From positions 744,001-808,000 of the forward strand of contig JAXHMA010000003.1 in NCBI GenBank assembly GCA_034521835.1: a stretch of 64,000 bases of DNA, written 5' to 3'. This DNA is from JAMQKA01 sp034521835. GTDB lineage: Bacteria > Bacteroidota > Rhodothermia > Balneolales > Balneolaceae. Made by a program: the position numbers and the translations under genes. Each line of letters begins with the position of its first letter. Position 1 is the stretch's first letter. The notes below the pieces were generated by a model. It saw nothing but the letters and a program-made list of their open reading frames with translations. It was not told the DNA's origin and made no database searches. Positions 34,622 to 44,029 of this stretch are shown here, one piece after another.

Positions 34622-36429
34622 ATGCCCGACACTACTAGTAAGAAACGGTCTGGAGCCGAAGAGGTCAACTGGGATCTCTCCGACCTGTATAGCGCGATAG
34701 ACGATCCTAAGCTAAAGAGTGACAAAAAACGTGTGACAAAAAAAGCTGAAAATTTTGCCGCCAAATATAAAGGAAGTGTGGGGGAGCTTACGGCTGAACA
34801 GCTTCATGAGGCACTCGGTGAGTATGAAGATATTATTGAACTGATTGGCAAGATTGGATCCTATGCTCACCTGATTTGGACGACAAATACTGAGAATTCG
34901 GAGTATGGAAAATTAATGCAGGAAACTGAAGAGCTCTCATCTGAGATTAAACAGAAGCTGGTGTTTTTTGATGTGGAATGGCTGGAGAAAAAGGAGGAAG
35001 AAGCCGAGAAGCTAATAAACCAAGAGGCGCTTTCCCCTTATCGGCATTACCTGGAAACCTCCCGCCGGTATAAAAATCACGTGCTCAGCGAGAAGGAGGA
35101 GCAGGTGCTGTCTGCCAAAGAATGTTACCGGGTCGCAGCGCGTGGAATCGTTATTTTGAGGAAACGCTGGGCGCTGCCCGTTTTGAGCTGGATGGAGAAG
35201 AACTTACCGAGCAGGAGATGCTCAGCAAGCTGCATGAGAGCGACCGCGTGCTGCGCAAAAAGGCCCATGCCGGACTTACCGAGAAATTTCAGGATCTTAG
35301 TCGATCACTCACCTTTATCTTCAACACGCTGCTTGCTGATAAGCATACCAACGACAAGCTGCGTAACTACGAAAGCTGGATCTCTTCCCGGAATCTGGCC
35401 AACGAGATTGACGACGAAACGGTAGAAATCCTGATTCAATCGGTGACGTCAAAATATTCGCTGGTTCAGCGTTTTTACCGGTTAAAGAAGAACCTGTTGG
35501 GCTACGATGAGCTTTATGATTACGATCGCTATGCCCCGCTGCTGAAGAATCAGAAACAGGTACCGTGGAAAACTGCGCGTGAGATGGTTATCGGTTCGTA
35601 CTCAGAATTTCATGCCGAAATGGGAGCAATTGCCGACAAGTTTTTTGAGAATCGCTGGATTGATGCCGCGATTAAACCGGGTAAACGAGGCGGGGCTTAT
35701 TCAGCTAGCACGGTTCCCTCTGTGCATCCCTACGTGTTTATGAATTATGACGGACAGCTGCGCGATGTTCAAACGCTGGCCCACGAGCTGGGTCACGGCG
35801 TGCATCAGTATCTGTCGAGGGAGCAGGGAGCGCTAGAGTCTGGCACGCCGCTCACGACCGCAGAAACGGCATCGGTTTTTGGAGAGATGCTTGTCTTCCA
35901 AAAATTAAAAAAGCAGCTTGATGATCCACGCGAAAAACTGGCGCTGCTCATCAGTAAAATAGATGACACCATCGCCACGGTATTCCGGCAAATATCGATG
36001 AACCGTTTTGAACACGCTATGCATACAAAGCGCCGGCAGGAGGGAGAACTGACCACGAAAGAATTCTCGGAGCTCTGGCGGAACGTACAGGAAGATCTCT
36101 ATGGCGATTCTGTTACGTTGACCAAAAGTTACGATATCTGGTGGAGTTATATTCCCCACTTTCTACATACGCCCGGCTATGTGTATGCCTATGCTTTTGG
36201 AGAACTGTTGGTGCTGGCACTTTACGAGGAGTACCTCCAAAGTAAAAACGGGTTTGCCGACCGTTATTTAGAGATGCTTCGAGCCGGTGGTTCCGAATGG
36301 CCAGAGGATATCGTCAGCAAGGTGGGACTCGATATCACACAGCCGACATTTTGGGAAAAAGGTCTGAATGTGTTTGAGCGGATGATTGATGAGGCGGAAG
36401 AATTGACTGAACAAATTAGTAACGATTAG
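34622..36429 (+). CDS. pepF: Oligoendopeptidase F (M3 family), frameshifted as read
   Basis: Cytoplasmic zinc peptidase that trims oligopeptides. The N-terminal frame (from 34622) gives EEVNWDLSDLYSAIDDPKL and LSEKEEQVLSAK. After about 35122 a second frame gives SAWNRYFEETLGAARFELDG, the zinc site AHELGHGVHQYLS (HExxH), TTAETASVFGEMLVF and WWSYIPHFLHTPGYVYAYAF. At 35120-35140 the best join, matching the family's K-x-x-T-G-x-x-A-W, needs two extra bases removed (a G after the AAA, a G in GGG), which reads as NVTGRSAWNRY. Joined length is about 600 aa, normal. The GAF protein follows after 10 bp. Confidence 0.9.
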
Positions 36430-36439
36430 CAGGACGGAA

Positions 36440-37942
36440 ATGGAATCCTATTCTGAAGCACAAAAAAAAGACCAGTCGAATGCCGAGATTATGGGAGAAA
36501 AACGGCAGGAGAAATCACTCCGTGAATTCAAGCAGGTGCTCGATGACTCTGGTGTTTCTGCTACGAAATTCCTCCGGGCTGAAACCTGTTACCTGTACTG
36601 GGTGAACCGCTCGCGGCAACAGTTTGTGCTCGAAACGAAAGCTACCGAACTTTCAAACGTTATGTTCCAGGATCGGGTCAGTTTTGGAGATCACTTTCTG
36701 GATCGTTTTAAGGATATCAACGATCCGATTAGCTTGGAGCTGGGCGAAGATCTACACCACGAGGATCTGCTGCACTACTATAATGAGACCGATATCCGCC
36801 ACCTGACCCTTCTCCCTTTTATCAACAATGGGGAAACGGTAGCGATTACTGTGCTGGAGTCGAGCAATTATTCCCTCCGCGAAGAAAAAAGCGAGGTGAT
36901 TTTTTCCTATGCGGGAGCGCTTCGTAACGTACTGAATACCTACCTGGAGATTAGTGATCTCTATGAAAACCAGGATGAATGGGTGGATTATGAAGAGAGC
37001 TTGGATGTACTGCAGACACGCGGGCACCGGGCAGAACTGATCTACGAGATGGTCAATGAGATTCAGAGCTACCTGCAAGCGGGGGGGGTATCGTTCATCA
37101 GCCAGGGCATGAAGGGATGGAGCAACATCCTGAATGCGGCGGGTTCGCAGTTTGCACCACCAGTGGGAATGCGGCTAAAGGAACGCACGCTCGCGTACGA
37201 AGCCCTTAACAAAGGCAAACCGGAATTTGCCATCCATTTTAATGACAATCCCAAACGGCTGTCTCCGCGGGAAAAAAATACCGAGGGGGCTACGCTGGCT
37301 ATCCCGTTTATGTTTAATGATCGCCGGCAGGGTCTTGTGCTGGTTTATGATAAAAATCCGCTTCTGTTCAAGGAATCTTCAAAGCATAAATTTATCAACT
37401 TTGTTCGAATGGCTTCGCTCAAAATTATGGCCAATGATGCGGGCCTTGACCATTCCGAGCCCTTTCTTACAAATGAATTTGATGCCTTTCTTCCCGATAT
37501 TTGGAAGCGTATCATAGATAACGAGCTTAAAACGCTCTCGGAGTTTGAGTCCAACTATAACACATGGTTTGGATTGATAACACTTGGGAATTTACCTGCT
37601 CTGCGAACCAAGTTGCGCATTGAAGATCTGCAGCATATGCAGAAAGATATTGTTAGCCTTTTCAATCCCAATCGATATGGAGTCTCGGGAATTATCGGGT
37701 CGCATTCAGACTATGTTTACTCCTTTATTATTCAAGGCCGAGAAGATAATGCCGTAGAAGAATGGATTAGCCAGCTAAAGAACCGGTTGAAAAGCCCGGT
37801 AGAGCTGACGAACGGGGTCCGGATAGAAACATCAACGAAAGTTGGATTCACTTTGCTGAACGCAGAACAAGGTGATAACTACGAAGTGTTAACACAAGCA
37901 AAGTCTGCGCTTACTCAGGCAATGAAAGACAGGGAAGAGTAG
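36440..37942 (+). CDS. GAF-domain protein with degenerate C-terminal diguanylate-cyclase-like domain
   Basis: The protein has 500 residues and no membrane segment. Two GAF-like sensor domains are suggested: about 45-185 (LLPFINNGETVAITVLESSN) and about 205-345 (GATLAIPFMFNDRRQGLVLV). The last 130 residues have the alternating pattern of a GGDEF fold (NTWFGLITLGNLPALRTKL, VGFTLLNAEQGDNYEVLTQA) but no GGDEF sequence, so it should not make c-di-GMP. Probably a cytoplasmic sensor or scaffold. It is coupled to pepF upstream and deoB downstream (1-bp spacing), a grouping I cannot explain. Confidence 0.7.
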   Translation: MESYSEAQKKDQSNAEIMGEKRQEKSLREFKQVLDDSGVSATKFLRAETCYLYWVNRSRQQFVLETKATELSNVMFQDRVSFGDHFLDRFKDINDPISLELGEDLHHEDLLHYYNETDIRHLTLLPFINNGETVAITVLESSNYSLREEKSEVIFSYAGALRNVLNTYLEISDLYENQDEWVDYEESLDVLQTRGHRAELIYEMVNEIQSYLQAGGVSFISQGMKGWSNILNAAGSQFAPPVGMRLKERTLAYEALNKGKPEFAIHFNDNPKRLSPREKNTEGATLAIPFMFNDRRQGLVLVYDKNPLLFKESSKHKFINFVRMASLKIMANDAGLDHSEPFLTNEFDAFLPDIWKRIIDNELKTLSEFESNYNTWFGLITLGNLPALRTKLRIEDLQHMQKDIVSLFNPNRYGVSGIIGSHSDYVYSFIIQGREDNAVEEWISQLKNRLKSPVELTNGVRIETSTKVGFTLLNAEQGDNYEVLTQAKSALTQAMKDREE

Positions 37943-37943
37943 G

Positions 37944-39122
37944 ATGGGAAACTTTTACTTGTTGGTAGTAGATGGACTCGGCGTAGGCGCCCAGGAAGAT
38001 GCGGCTGACTATGGAGACACCGATGCCAATACGCTGAGGCATGTTTGTGAAACAGACTGGCTGCCGTCTGCCCAATTTCCAAAAGATGGGGCTGGGCAAC
38101 ATCATTGATCTCACATCGGTACCGAAGAATGAGGAACCGCTAGCCGCATATGGAAAAATGCGGGAGATTTCACCCGGCAAAGACTCCACGACCGGCCACT
38201 GGGAATTAGCGGGCATTCAGCTTGATACCCCGTTCCCCACCTATCCAGGTGGATTCCCAAAGGAGATAATCTCGGCATTCTGTAAGGGAATTGGTGTAGA
38301 TGAAGTGCTCTGCAACAAACCGATCTCCGGGACTGCCGCTATTGCCGAACATGGAGAGGAACACCTGCAAACCGGTCGCCCGATCTTTATACCTCGGCTG
38401 ACAGCGTATTTCAGGTTGCCACGCACATCGACCAAGTGCCGATCAAAAGATTATATAAATGGTGTAGCTTTGCGCGCAAGGAAGTATTGAATGGCAAGCA
38501 CGCCGTAGGTCGGGTTATAGCTCGTCCGTTTGAGGGGACACCAGGAAATTTTGATCGTATTTCTGATAAGCGATGCGATTATTCTGTTCCACCAGCCAAA
38601 GAAAACCTGGTATATCAATTGTATAAGAATGGGATTAAAACCTATTCCATCGGTAAGGTGATCGATCTGTTTGCGGACAAAGGATTTACGCAGTACCGGA
38701 AGACACGCAGCAATGCCGAGGGGATCTCCCAGACCCTTAGTTTGATGTCCGCCGTGGAGAACAGTTTCGTATTTATCAACCTCATCGATACCGATCAGAT
38801 ATACGGTCACCGCTTGGATCCGGCCGGATATGCAAACGCCCTGCAGGAGATCGACCGCGCAATACCTGCCATTGCCAGCAAAATCAAAGAAGATGATCTG
38901 CTTATCATTACCGGCGATCATGGAAACGATCCCACGGTAACCAGCACTGACCACAGCAGGGAATTTGTTCCACTATTGGTTTTTCCCGGCCAAAATGCCT
39001 CCAACTTTGATTTGGGAACCAGATCAACCTTTAGTGATGTAGCTTCAACCGCCGCACATTTTTTTGGGATGAAACAGGAATATCCGGGACAGTCATTTTT
39101 GAGTTCGTCTCTCATCCATTGA
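37944..39122 (+). CDS. deoB: Phosphopentomutase DeoB (frameshifted as read)
   Basis: DeoB interconverts ribose or deoxyribose 1- and 5-phosphates in nucleoside salvage; it belongs to the alkaline phosphatase superfamily. Three frames are needed. First, LLVVDGLGVGAQEDAADYGD and TDANTLRHVCET. Then, after an extra G near 38054, GCRLPNFQKMGLGNI, ISPGKDSTTGHWELAG and FPTYPGGFPKEII. Then, after a missing T in the TTT at 38386-38388, VFQVATHIDQVPIKRLY, NLIDTDQIYGHRLDPAGY and ITGDHGNDPTVTSTDHSREF (metal ligands). About 392 residues when joined, which is normal. All metal-site motifs are intact, so the breaks look like sequence errors. Confidence 0.88.
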
Positions 39123-39260
39123 GCGATAGGCTGGGAATGAAATGTAGATTTCAGAAAAAAATCCAGCCTCCCGTGTTGGAATGGTGAATGTTAGAAATCA
39201 AAAATGTGGATTTTCTTAAAAATAACTTTATATTATTAAAATGTGTTGACTAGCCTAAGC

Positions 39261-39275
39261 AACATAACCTATGTT
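39261..39275. promoter_or_regulatory. Inverted repeat upstream of rpoD, possible operator
   Basis: AACATA-ACC-TATGTT is a perfect 6-bp inverted repeat with a 3-bp centre, 120 bp before the rpoD start. It is the size of a dimeric repressor site. No binding protein can be named. Confidence 0.25.
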
Positions 39276-39394
39276 ATTGCGTTAATAAGATGAAAAGTGA
39301 ACGATAACGGTGATATTGACCCTTATTTATCATACAAAACAGGAATTCTGCACTGAGTAATCATAATTAATTTTAATTAAACCCAGCTAAAACC

Positions 39395-40249
39395 GTGGCA
39401 AGAAGTTCAGGAATTTCTACCAGAGAGTCAGAGTCGTTAGACCGATATCTACAGGAAATTGGAAAAGAGAAACTCATAACCCCCGAAGATGAAGTAAGGC
39501 TGGCCAAAGAGATACAAAAAGGCAGCCAGAAAGCTCTGGAAGAGCTTACAAAAGCCAATCTCAGGTTCGTGGTTTCGGTAGCTAAACAGTACCAGAACCA
39601 GGGACTTTCTCTTGGTGATCTCATTAATGAAGGCAACCTCGGGTTGATCAAGGCGGCTAAACGGTTTGATGAAACTCGGGGTTTCAAGTTTATCTCCTAT
39701 GCCGTATGGTGGATTCGACAGTCCATTCTACAGGCTCTTGCCGAGCAAAGCCGTATCGTTCGCCTGCCGTTGAATCGCGTCGGTGCGCTCAACAAGATCG
39801 GGAAAGAGCTTTCAAAGCTGGAGCAGGAATATGAGCGTGTACCCTCAGCTGCAGAACTTGCCGAAAGCCTGGATATGACCGTATCCGAAGTAGCTGATAC
39901 ACTGAAAATATCCGGTCGCCACCTTTCCGTTGATGCTCCCTTTGCCCAGGGTGAAGATAACAGATTGCTGGATGTTCTTGAAAATGAAGAAACACCCGAT
40001 CCCGATAACGACTTGATGGGCGAATCGCTCAAGGTTGAAATTGAGCGGGCACTTTCTAAACTGACCAGTCGCGAAGCTGAAGTGATCCGCCTCTATTTCG
40101 GTATCGGCCGCGAACACTCGCTTACGCTGGAAGAGATCGGCGAACGATTTGATCTTACCCGCGAACGCGTCCGCCAGATTAAGGAAAAAGCGCTGCGAAA
40201 GCTTCGTCACCATAACCGAAGCGCCGCACTTAGAGCGTATCTCGGGTAA
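39395..40249 (+). CDS. rpoD: Primary RNA polymerase sigma factor RpoD/SigA
   Basis: Housekeeping sigma-70 factor of the short Bacteroidota form (284 aa, without region 1.1). Region 1.2 is SLDRYLQEIGKEKLITPEDE and region 2 is LRFVVSVAKQYQNQGLSL, then LINEGNLGLIKAAKRFD and FKFISYAVWWIRQSI. Region 3 is RVPSAAELAESLDM. Region 4 is LTLEEIGERFDLTRERVRQI, which reads the -33 box. The start is GTG at 39395. A strong terminator follows. Confidence 0.96.
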   Translation: MARSSGISTRESESLDRYLQEIGKEKLITPEDEVRLAKEIQKGSQKALEELTKANLRFVVSVAKQYQNQGLSLGDLINEGNLGLIKAAKRFDETRGFKFISYAVWWIRQSILQALAEQSRIVRLPLNRVGALNKIGKELSKLEQEYERVPSAAELAESLDMTVSEVADTLKISGRHLSVDAPFAQGEDNRLLDVLENEETPDPDNDLMGESLKVEIERALSKLTSREAEVIRLYFGIGREHSLTLEEIGERFDLTRERVRQIKEKALRKLRHHNRSAALRAYLG

Positions 40250-40280
40250 AGCTGAATTTTAAAACCCGTTCGTTTTTATG

Positions 40281-40313
40281 AAGCTCCGGCCTTGTTAGGT
40301 CGGAGCTTTTTTA
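40281..40313 (+). terminator. Rho-independent terminator of rpoD
   Basis: AAGCTCCGGCC (40281-40291) pairs with GGTCGGAGCTT (40298-40308), one G-T wobble, followed by a T-run. Confidence 0.9.
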
Positions 40314-40359
40314 TTTTGGTTTGTATAACGTTTATACGCCTGTTACGTTACCAGTTATT

Positions 40360-43227
40360 ATGAAGTACATAATCTCCCTCATATTACTGTTGGCCTTGGT
40401 TCCGATCTCCGCAGAAGCCCAGCTGCTGCCGTTTCGCTCCTACTCCATTGAAAATGGGCTGAGCGAGTCTGTAGTAAACGATATAATCCAAGACAGGGAA
40501 GGCTACATCTGGATTGCCACCGGGTACGGCCTCAACAGATTTGACGGCATCAGGTTTACTAACTACTACGCAGAAGACGGACTGAACAACAACAAGATTC
40601 AGTCGCTGTACCAAGACCATCGGGGACGAATTTGGGTGGGCACGGATGCTGGCGTAAATGTCATACAGGATGACAGCATCCGGGCTGTGCCTGACCTAAA
40701 ACCGCTCAACTCGACATCCATTCTTGAAATTTTTCAGGATAGCAGCAACGAATTTTGGTTTGCCACAGATGGCAGTGGAATTTGGCATCGTGATCGTTTA
40801 GGAGACCTGATCCAATACACTACGATTCACGGGCTGGCCGGAGATCGCGTGCGCGACATCATAGAGGATGAAGATGGCACGCTGTGGTTTGGAACGCGTG
40901 AAGGTCTGACCAGCCTGGAAGGCGGCAATTTTAGAACGTATTCTACCCCAGAAGGACTTGCCGACGAAAAAATAAGGGATCTTGAACTGGATTCATCCGG
41001 AGGATTCTGGATCGCTACACGCGGTGGGCTCAGCCAATTTAAGGAAGGAAGCTTCACTAATTACACCCAGGAAGACGGCTTGGTCAACAACCGCGTGCGA
41101 TCTATATCGACGGATCAAAACGGCGGATTGTGGATCGGTACGGAAGATGGAGCAAGCCATTTCAGCGAGGGATCTTTTTCCAATTACAAAGTAGAACAGG
41201 GGCTTTCCAATAACATTATTTATTCCACGCTGTTCGACCGGGAACAGAACATTTGGTTTGGCACATTTGGCGGGGGAGTCAACCTTTTCCTGGGCGAAAA
41301 CTTCCTCAATTTTACGATTGAAGAGGGCCTTCCCAACAACGTTATTACCTCTGTTACAGAGGATCAAGACGACAACTACTGGATTACAACCTACGGCGGT
41401 GGTATAGCAAAATATGACGGCTCAGGCATGGAGATTTACAATGAGAATGATGGCCTGGTAGACAACAAAGTGTACACATCCATGGTAGATAGCCGCGGCC
41501 GCCTGTTTATCGGAACCCGCTGGGGATTAAGTATTTTGGATGGAGATAAGTTTTACAACTTTGACGAAACCGAGCTTCCCTATCGAAAAATTCGCTCCAT
41601 AGAGGAAAGAGACGTCGGCGGTGAGTACTGGATGGCGACTTACGGGGAGGGAGTACTGCGTTATCGGAACAACGAATTTAAGCTGTTCTCCGAAGAGGAT
41701 GGTCTGGCCAATAATACGGTTCTTTCTGTTGAGGAGGATAACAACCATAACTTATGGTTTGCCACCTACGGTGGTGCCAGCAGGTATAGCGATGGAACAT
41801 TTACCAATTTTACGATCCAGGATGGGCTGCCTAATAACGGCGTACTTGATATATTGAAGTCAGCGGATGGTATACTCTGGTTTGCCACATTTGGAGGAAT
41901 TGCCCGCTATGAAGACGGCACTTTTGAGTCAATTACGGTTGCGGATGGTCTGCCCGATGAGGTGTGCTATTTTATCATAGAGGATAAGAACGGCATCAAG
42001 TGGATCGGTACCAATAAGGGGGTCGTTCGTTTTGATTATGAAATGTATAGCGAGCAGAGTCAACATAATTCCAAGGCATTTAAACTGATAACGCAAGCCC
42101 AGGGAATTGTCGCCAATGAGATGAACGCCGGTGCGGGATATGCCGATAAGAGTGGTAATCTCTGGTTCGGTTCTGTTGGGGGACTGACACGCTATACGCC
42201 CGATTCACTATTCAAGGCCAGTGTACCGCCTAAAATCCACATACAGAATATTTCTGTTTCGGGAGAACCGGTTGCAGAAAAAGGGAATCTCACGATAGGC
42301 AGTGAAAACAGGAACGTTACTATCGGTTTTATCGGCATAAGTTTCTCAGCCCCTGAGCAGGTCGTCTATGAATACCGGCTAATAGGCTCGGCTGAAGAGT
42401 GGCAGCGAACCACGCAGCGTTTTGCCCGCTATTCTGCATTACTACCGGGCGAATACACCTTTAAGGTAAGAGCACAGAATAACAGTGGATTGTGGAGTTC
42501 AGAAACGGCTACATTCAGTTTTACCGTTCTGGCCCCATTCTGGATGCAGTGGTGGTTTATCCTGCTGCTGATTGCAGCGGTAGGGGGAATTATTTACTTT
42601 ATCTACCACTACTACAAAGTCCGGAAAATGGTAGAAATTGAGCGGATGCGCGTGCGAATAGCCAGCGACCTGCATGATGATGTTGGTTCCTCGCTTACGG
42701 AGATAGCACTGCAGACCGACTTCCTGCAGACCAGCAACCTGGACAGGGAAGTGAAAAAATCACTGTCGCAAATTGGGGACCAGAGTCGGAAAATTGTATC
42801 CAGCCTTGATGACATTGTGTGGTCGATCGATGCACGTAACGATACACTTGGGGATTTGACCGATCGCATGCAGGATTATGTTAATAATGTGTTACCGAGC
42901 AAAGAGGTTAGGTATCGGTTTGGAAACCTGGATATGGACGAAAAATTAGCTGTATCCAAGAAAGAGAATATTTACCTTATTTTTAAAGAGGCGATCAATA
43001 ATATTGCTAAACACGCAGATGCCACAAAAGTGGAAGTTGAACTAAAAAACGATAATGGAACCTTTGACCTTTTTGTTCGTGACAATGGCAGCGGTATCAA
43101 AGAAAATGCCCGCCGAACAGGACACGGGCTGCGCAACATGAAAATGAGGGCAGATCGTATTAATGCGGATATTGAGTTCCAGAATAAAACAGGGTTTACG
43201 GTTCACTTGCACGGAAAAGGCATATAA
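40360..43227 (+). CDS. Two-component sensor histidine kinase with beta-propeller sensor domain
   Basis: Membrane sensor of about 955 residues. After a signal peptide (IISLILLLALVPISAEAQ) come about 14 two-component-regulator propeller repeats, many reading N-x-L-W/I-W-F-x-T and DGLxNN, forming two seven-bladed propellers outside the membrane. A Y_Y_Y domain (about 640-715) and one membrane helix (WWFILLLIAAVGGIIYFIY) follow. The kinase is of the HisKA_3 type with phosphoacceptor His in IASDLHDDVGSSLTEI and an ATPase domain (NIAKHADATKVEVELKN, VRDNGSGI, GHGLRNMKMRA). I chose the ATG at 40360 because it starts the signal peptide. The response regulator follows after 36 bp. Confidence 0.92.
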   Translation: MKYIISLILLLALVPISAEAQLLPFRSYSIENGLSESVVNDIIQDREGYIWIATGYGLNRFDGIRFTNYYAEDGLNNNKIQSLYQDHRGRIWVGTDAGVNVIQDDSIRAVPDLKPLNSTSILEIFQDSSNEFWFATDGSGIWHRDRLGDLIQYTTIHGLAGDRVRDIIEDEDGTLWFGTREGLTSLEGGNFRTYSTPEGLADEKIRDLELDSSGGFWIATRGGLSQFKEGSFTNYTQEDGLVNNRVRSISTDQNGGLWIGTEDGASHFSEGSFSNYKVEQGLSNNIIYSTLFDREQNIWFGTFGGGVNLFLGENFLNFTIEEGLPNNVITSVTEDQDDNYWITTYGGGIAKYDGSGMEIYNENDGLVDNKVYTSMVDSRGRLFIGTRWGLSILDGDKFYNFDETELPYRKIRSIEERDVGGEYWMATYGEGVLRYRNNEFKLFSEEDGLANNTVLSVEEDNNHNLWFATYGGASRYSDGTFTNFTIQDGLPNNGVLDILKSADGILWFATFGGIARYEDGTFESITVADGLPDEVCYFIIEDKNGIKWIGTNKGVVRFDYEMYSEQSQHNSKAFKLITQAQGIVANEMNAGAGYADKSGNLWFGSVGGLTRYTPDSLFKASVPPKIHIQNISVSGEPVAEKGNLTIGSENRNVTIGFIGISFSAPEQVVYEYRLIGSAEEWQRTTQRFARYSALLPGEYTFKVRAQNNSGLWSSETATFSFTVLAPFWMQWWFILLLIAAVGGIIYFIYHYYKVRKMVEIERMRVRIASDLHDDVGSSLTEIALQTDFLQTSNLDREVKKSLSQIGDQSRKIVSSLDDIVWSIDARNDTLGDLTDRMQDYVNNVLPSKEVRYRFGNLDMDEKLAVSKKENIYLIFKEAINNIAKHADATKVEVELKNDNGTFDLFVRDNGSGIKENARRTGHGLRNMKMRADRINADIEFQNKTGFTVHLHGKGI

Positions 43228-43263
43228 ATAGCTCGGCAATTATCAATCCAGAAAAGAGGACCC

Positions 43264-43899
43264 ATGGCTTCAACAGTTGGAATAGTCGAAGACAACAAAA
43301 AAATTCGAGACCTCATCCAGCGCTACCTGGATATGCAGGATGAACTTTCCTGTCCGGTGGCAGTAGATACTGTTGAGGAGATGCTGGAATACCTCGAGGA
43401 GCATAAAAAACCAGATGTCATCCTTATGGATATCCAGCTGCCGGGCATGTCTGGTATTGAAGGAATAGGTATTATTAAGGAGAAGTACCCGGAAATTGAG
43501 ATCATCATGCTAACCGTTTATCACGATTCCCATAAAATATTCAACTCACTCTGTGCCGGCGCTTCCGGGTACTTGTTAAAGCATACCTCACTGCCTGAGA
43601 TCAAAAATTCAATCCTGAACCTGCTGGAAGGCGGGGCCCCGATGTCGCCACAGATTGCCCGAAAAGTGATTAACCATTTTCAGGATGAACAGCCAAAGAA
43701 GAATCCCGAGTCCGATCTCACCCCGCGTGAACACGACATTGTTAACGGCCTGGTGGATGGGCTCAGTTACAAAATGATCGCCGATCGATACGATATTTCC
43801 ATAGATACCGTGCGGGCGCACATACGCAATATTTATAAGAAGTTGCATGTTAACTCTAAAGCAGAGGTAATTGCCAAGTCACTCAAGGGGGAAATTTAG
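43264..43899 (+). CDS. NarL/LuxR-family response regulator
   Basis: Partner of the propeller kinase upstream. The receiver domain has acidic Asp10 and phosphoacceptor Asp56 in VILMDIQLPGMSG, and Lys in GYLLKHTS. The C-terminal LuxR helix-turn-helix is LTPREHDIVNGLVDGLSYKM, then IDTVRAHIRNIYKKLHV. Length 211 aa is standard. Targets are unknown; the adjacent lipoprotein and FadL-like porin are candidates by position only. Confidence 0.93.
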   Translation: MASTVGIVEDNKKIRDLIQRYLDMQDELSCPVAVDTVEEMLEYLEEHKKPDVILMDIQLPGMSGIEGIGIIKEKYPEIEIIMLTVYHDSHKIFNSLCAGASGYLLKHTSLPEIKNSILNLLEGGAPMSPQIARKVINHFQDEQPKKNPESDLTPREHDIVNGLVDGLSYKMIADRYDISIDTVRAHIRNIYKKLHVNSKAEVIAKSLKGEI

Positions 43900-44029
43900 T
43901 GGCCTTTTTCCCGTTTTGTGAGAAAAAAATTATGTAACATGAAAATGTGATTGAATAGGCTTCTGGAAATCAACAATATTAGAGTAGAAGCTAATAAAAG
44001 CCGCCAATGACCTGTAATAGGAGACAGCC

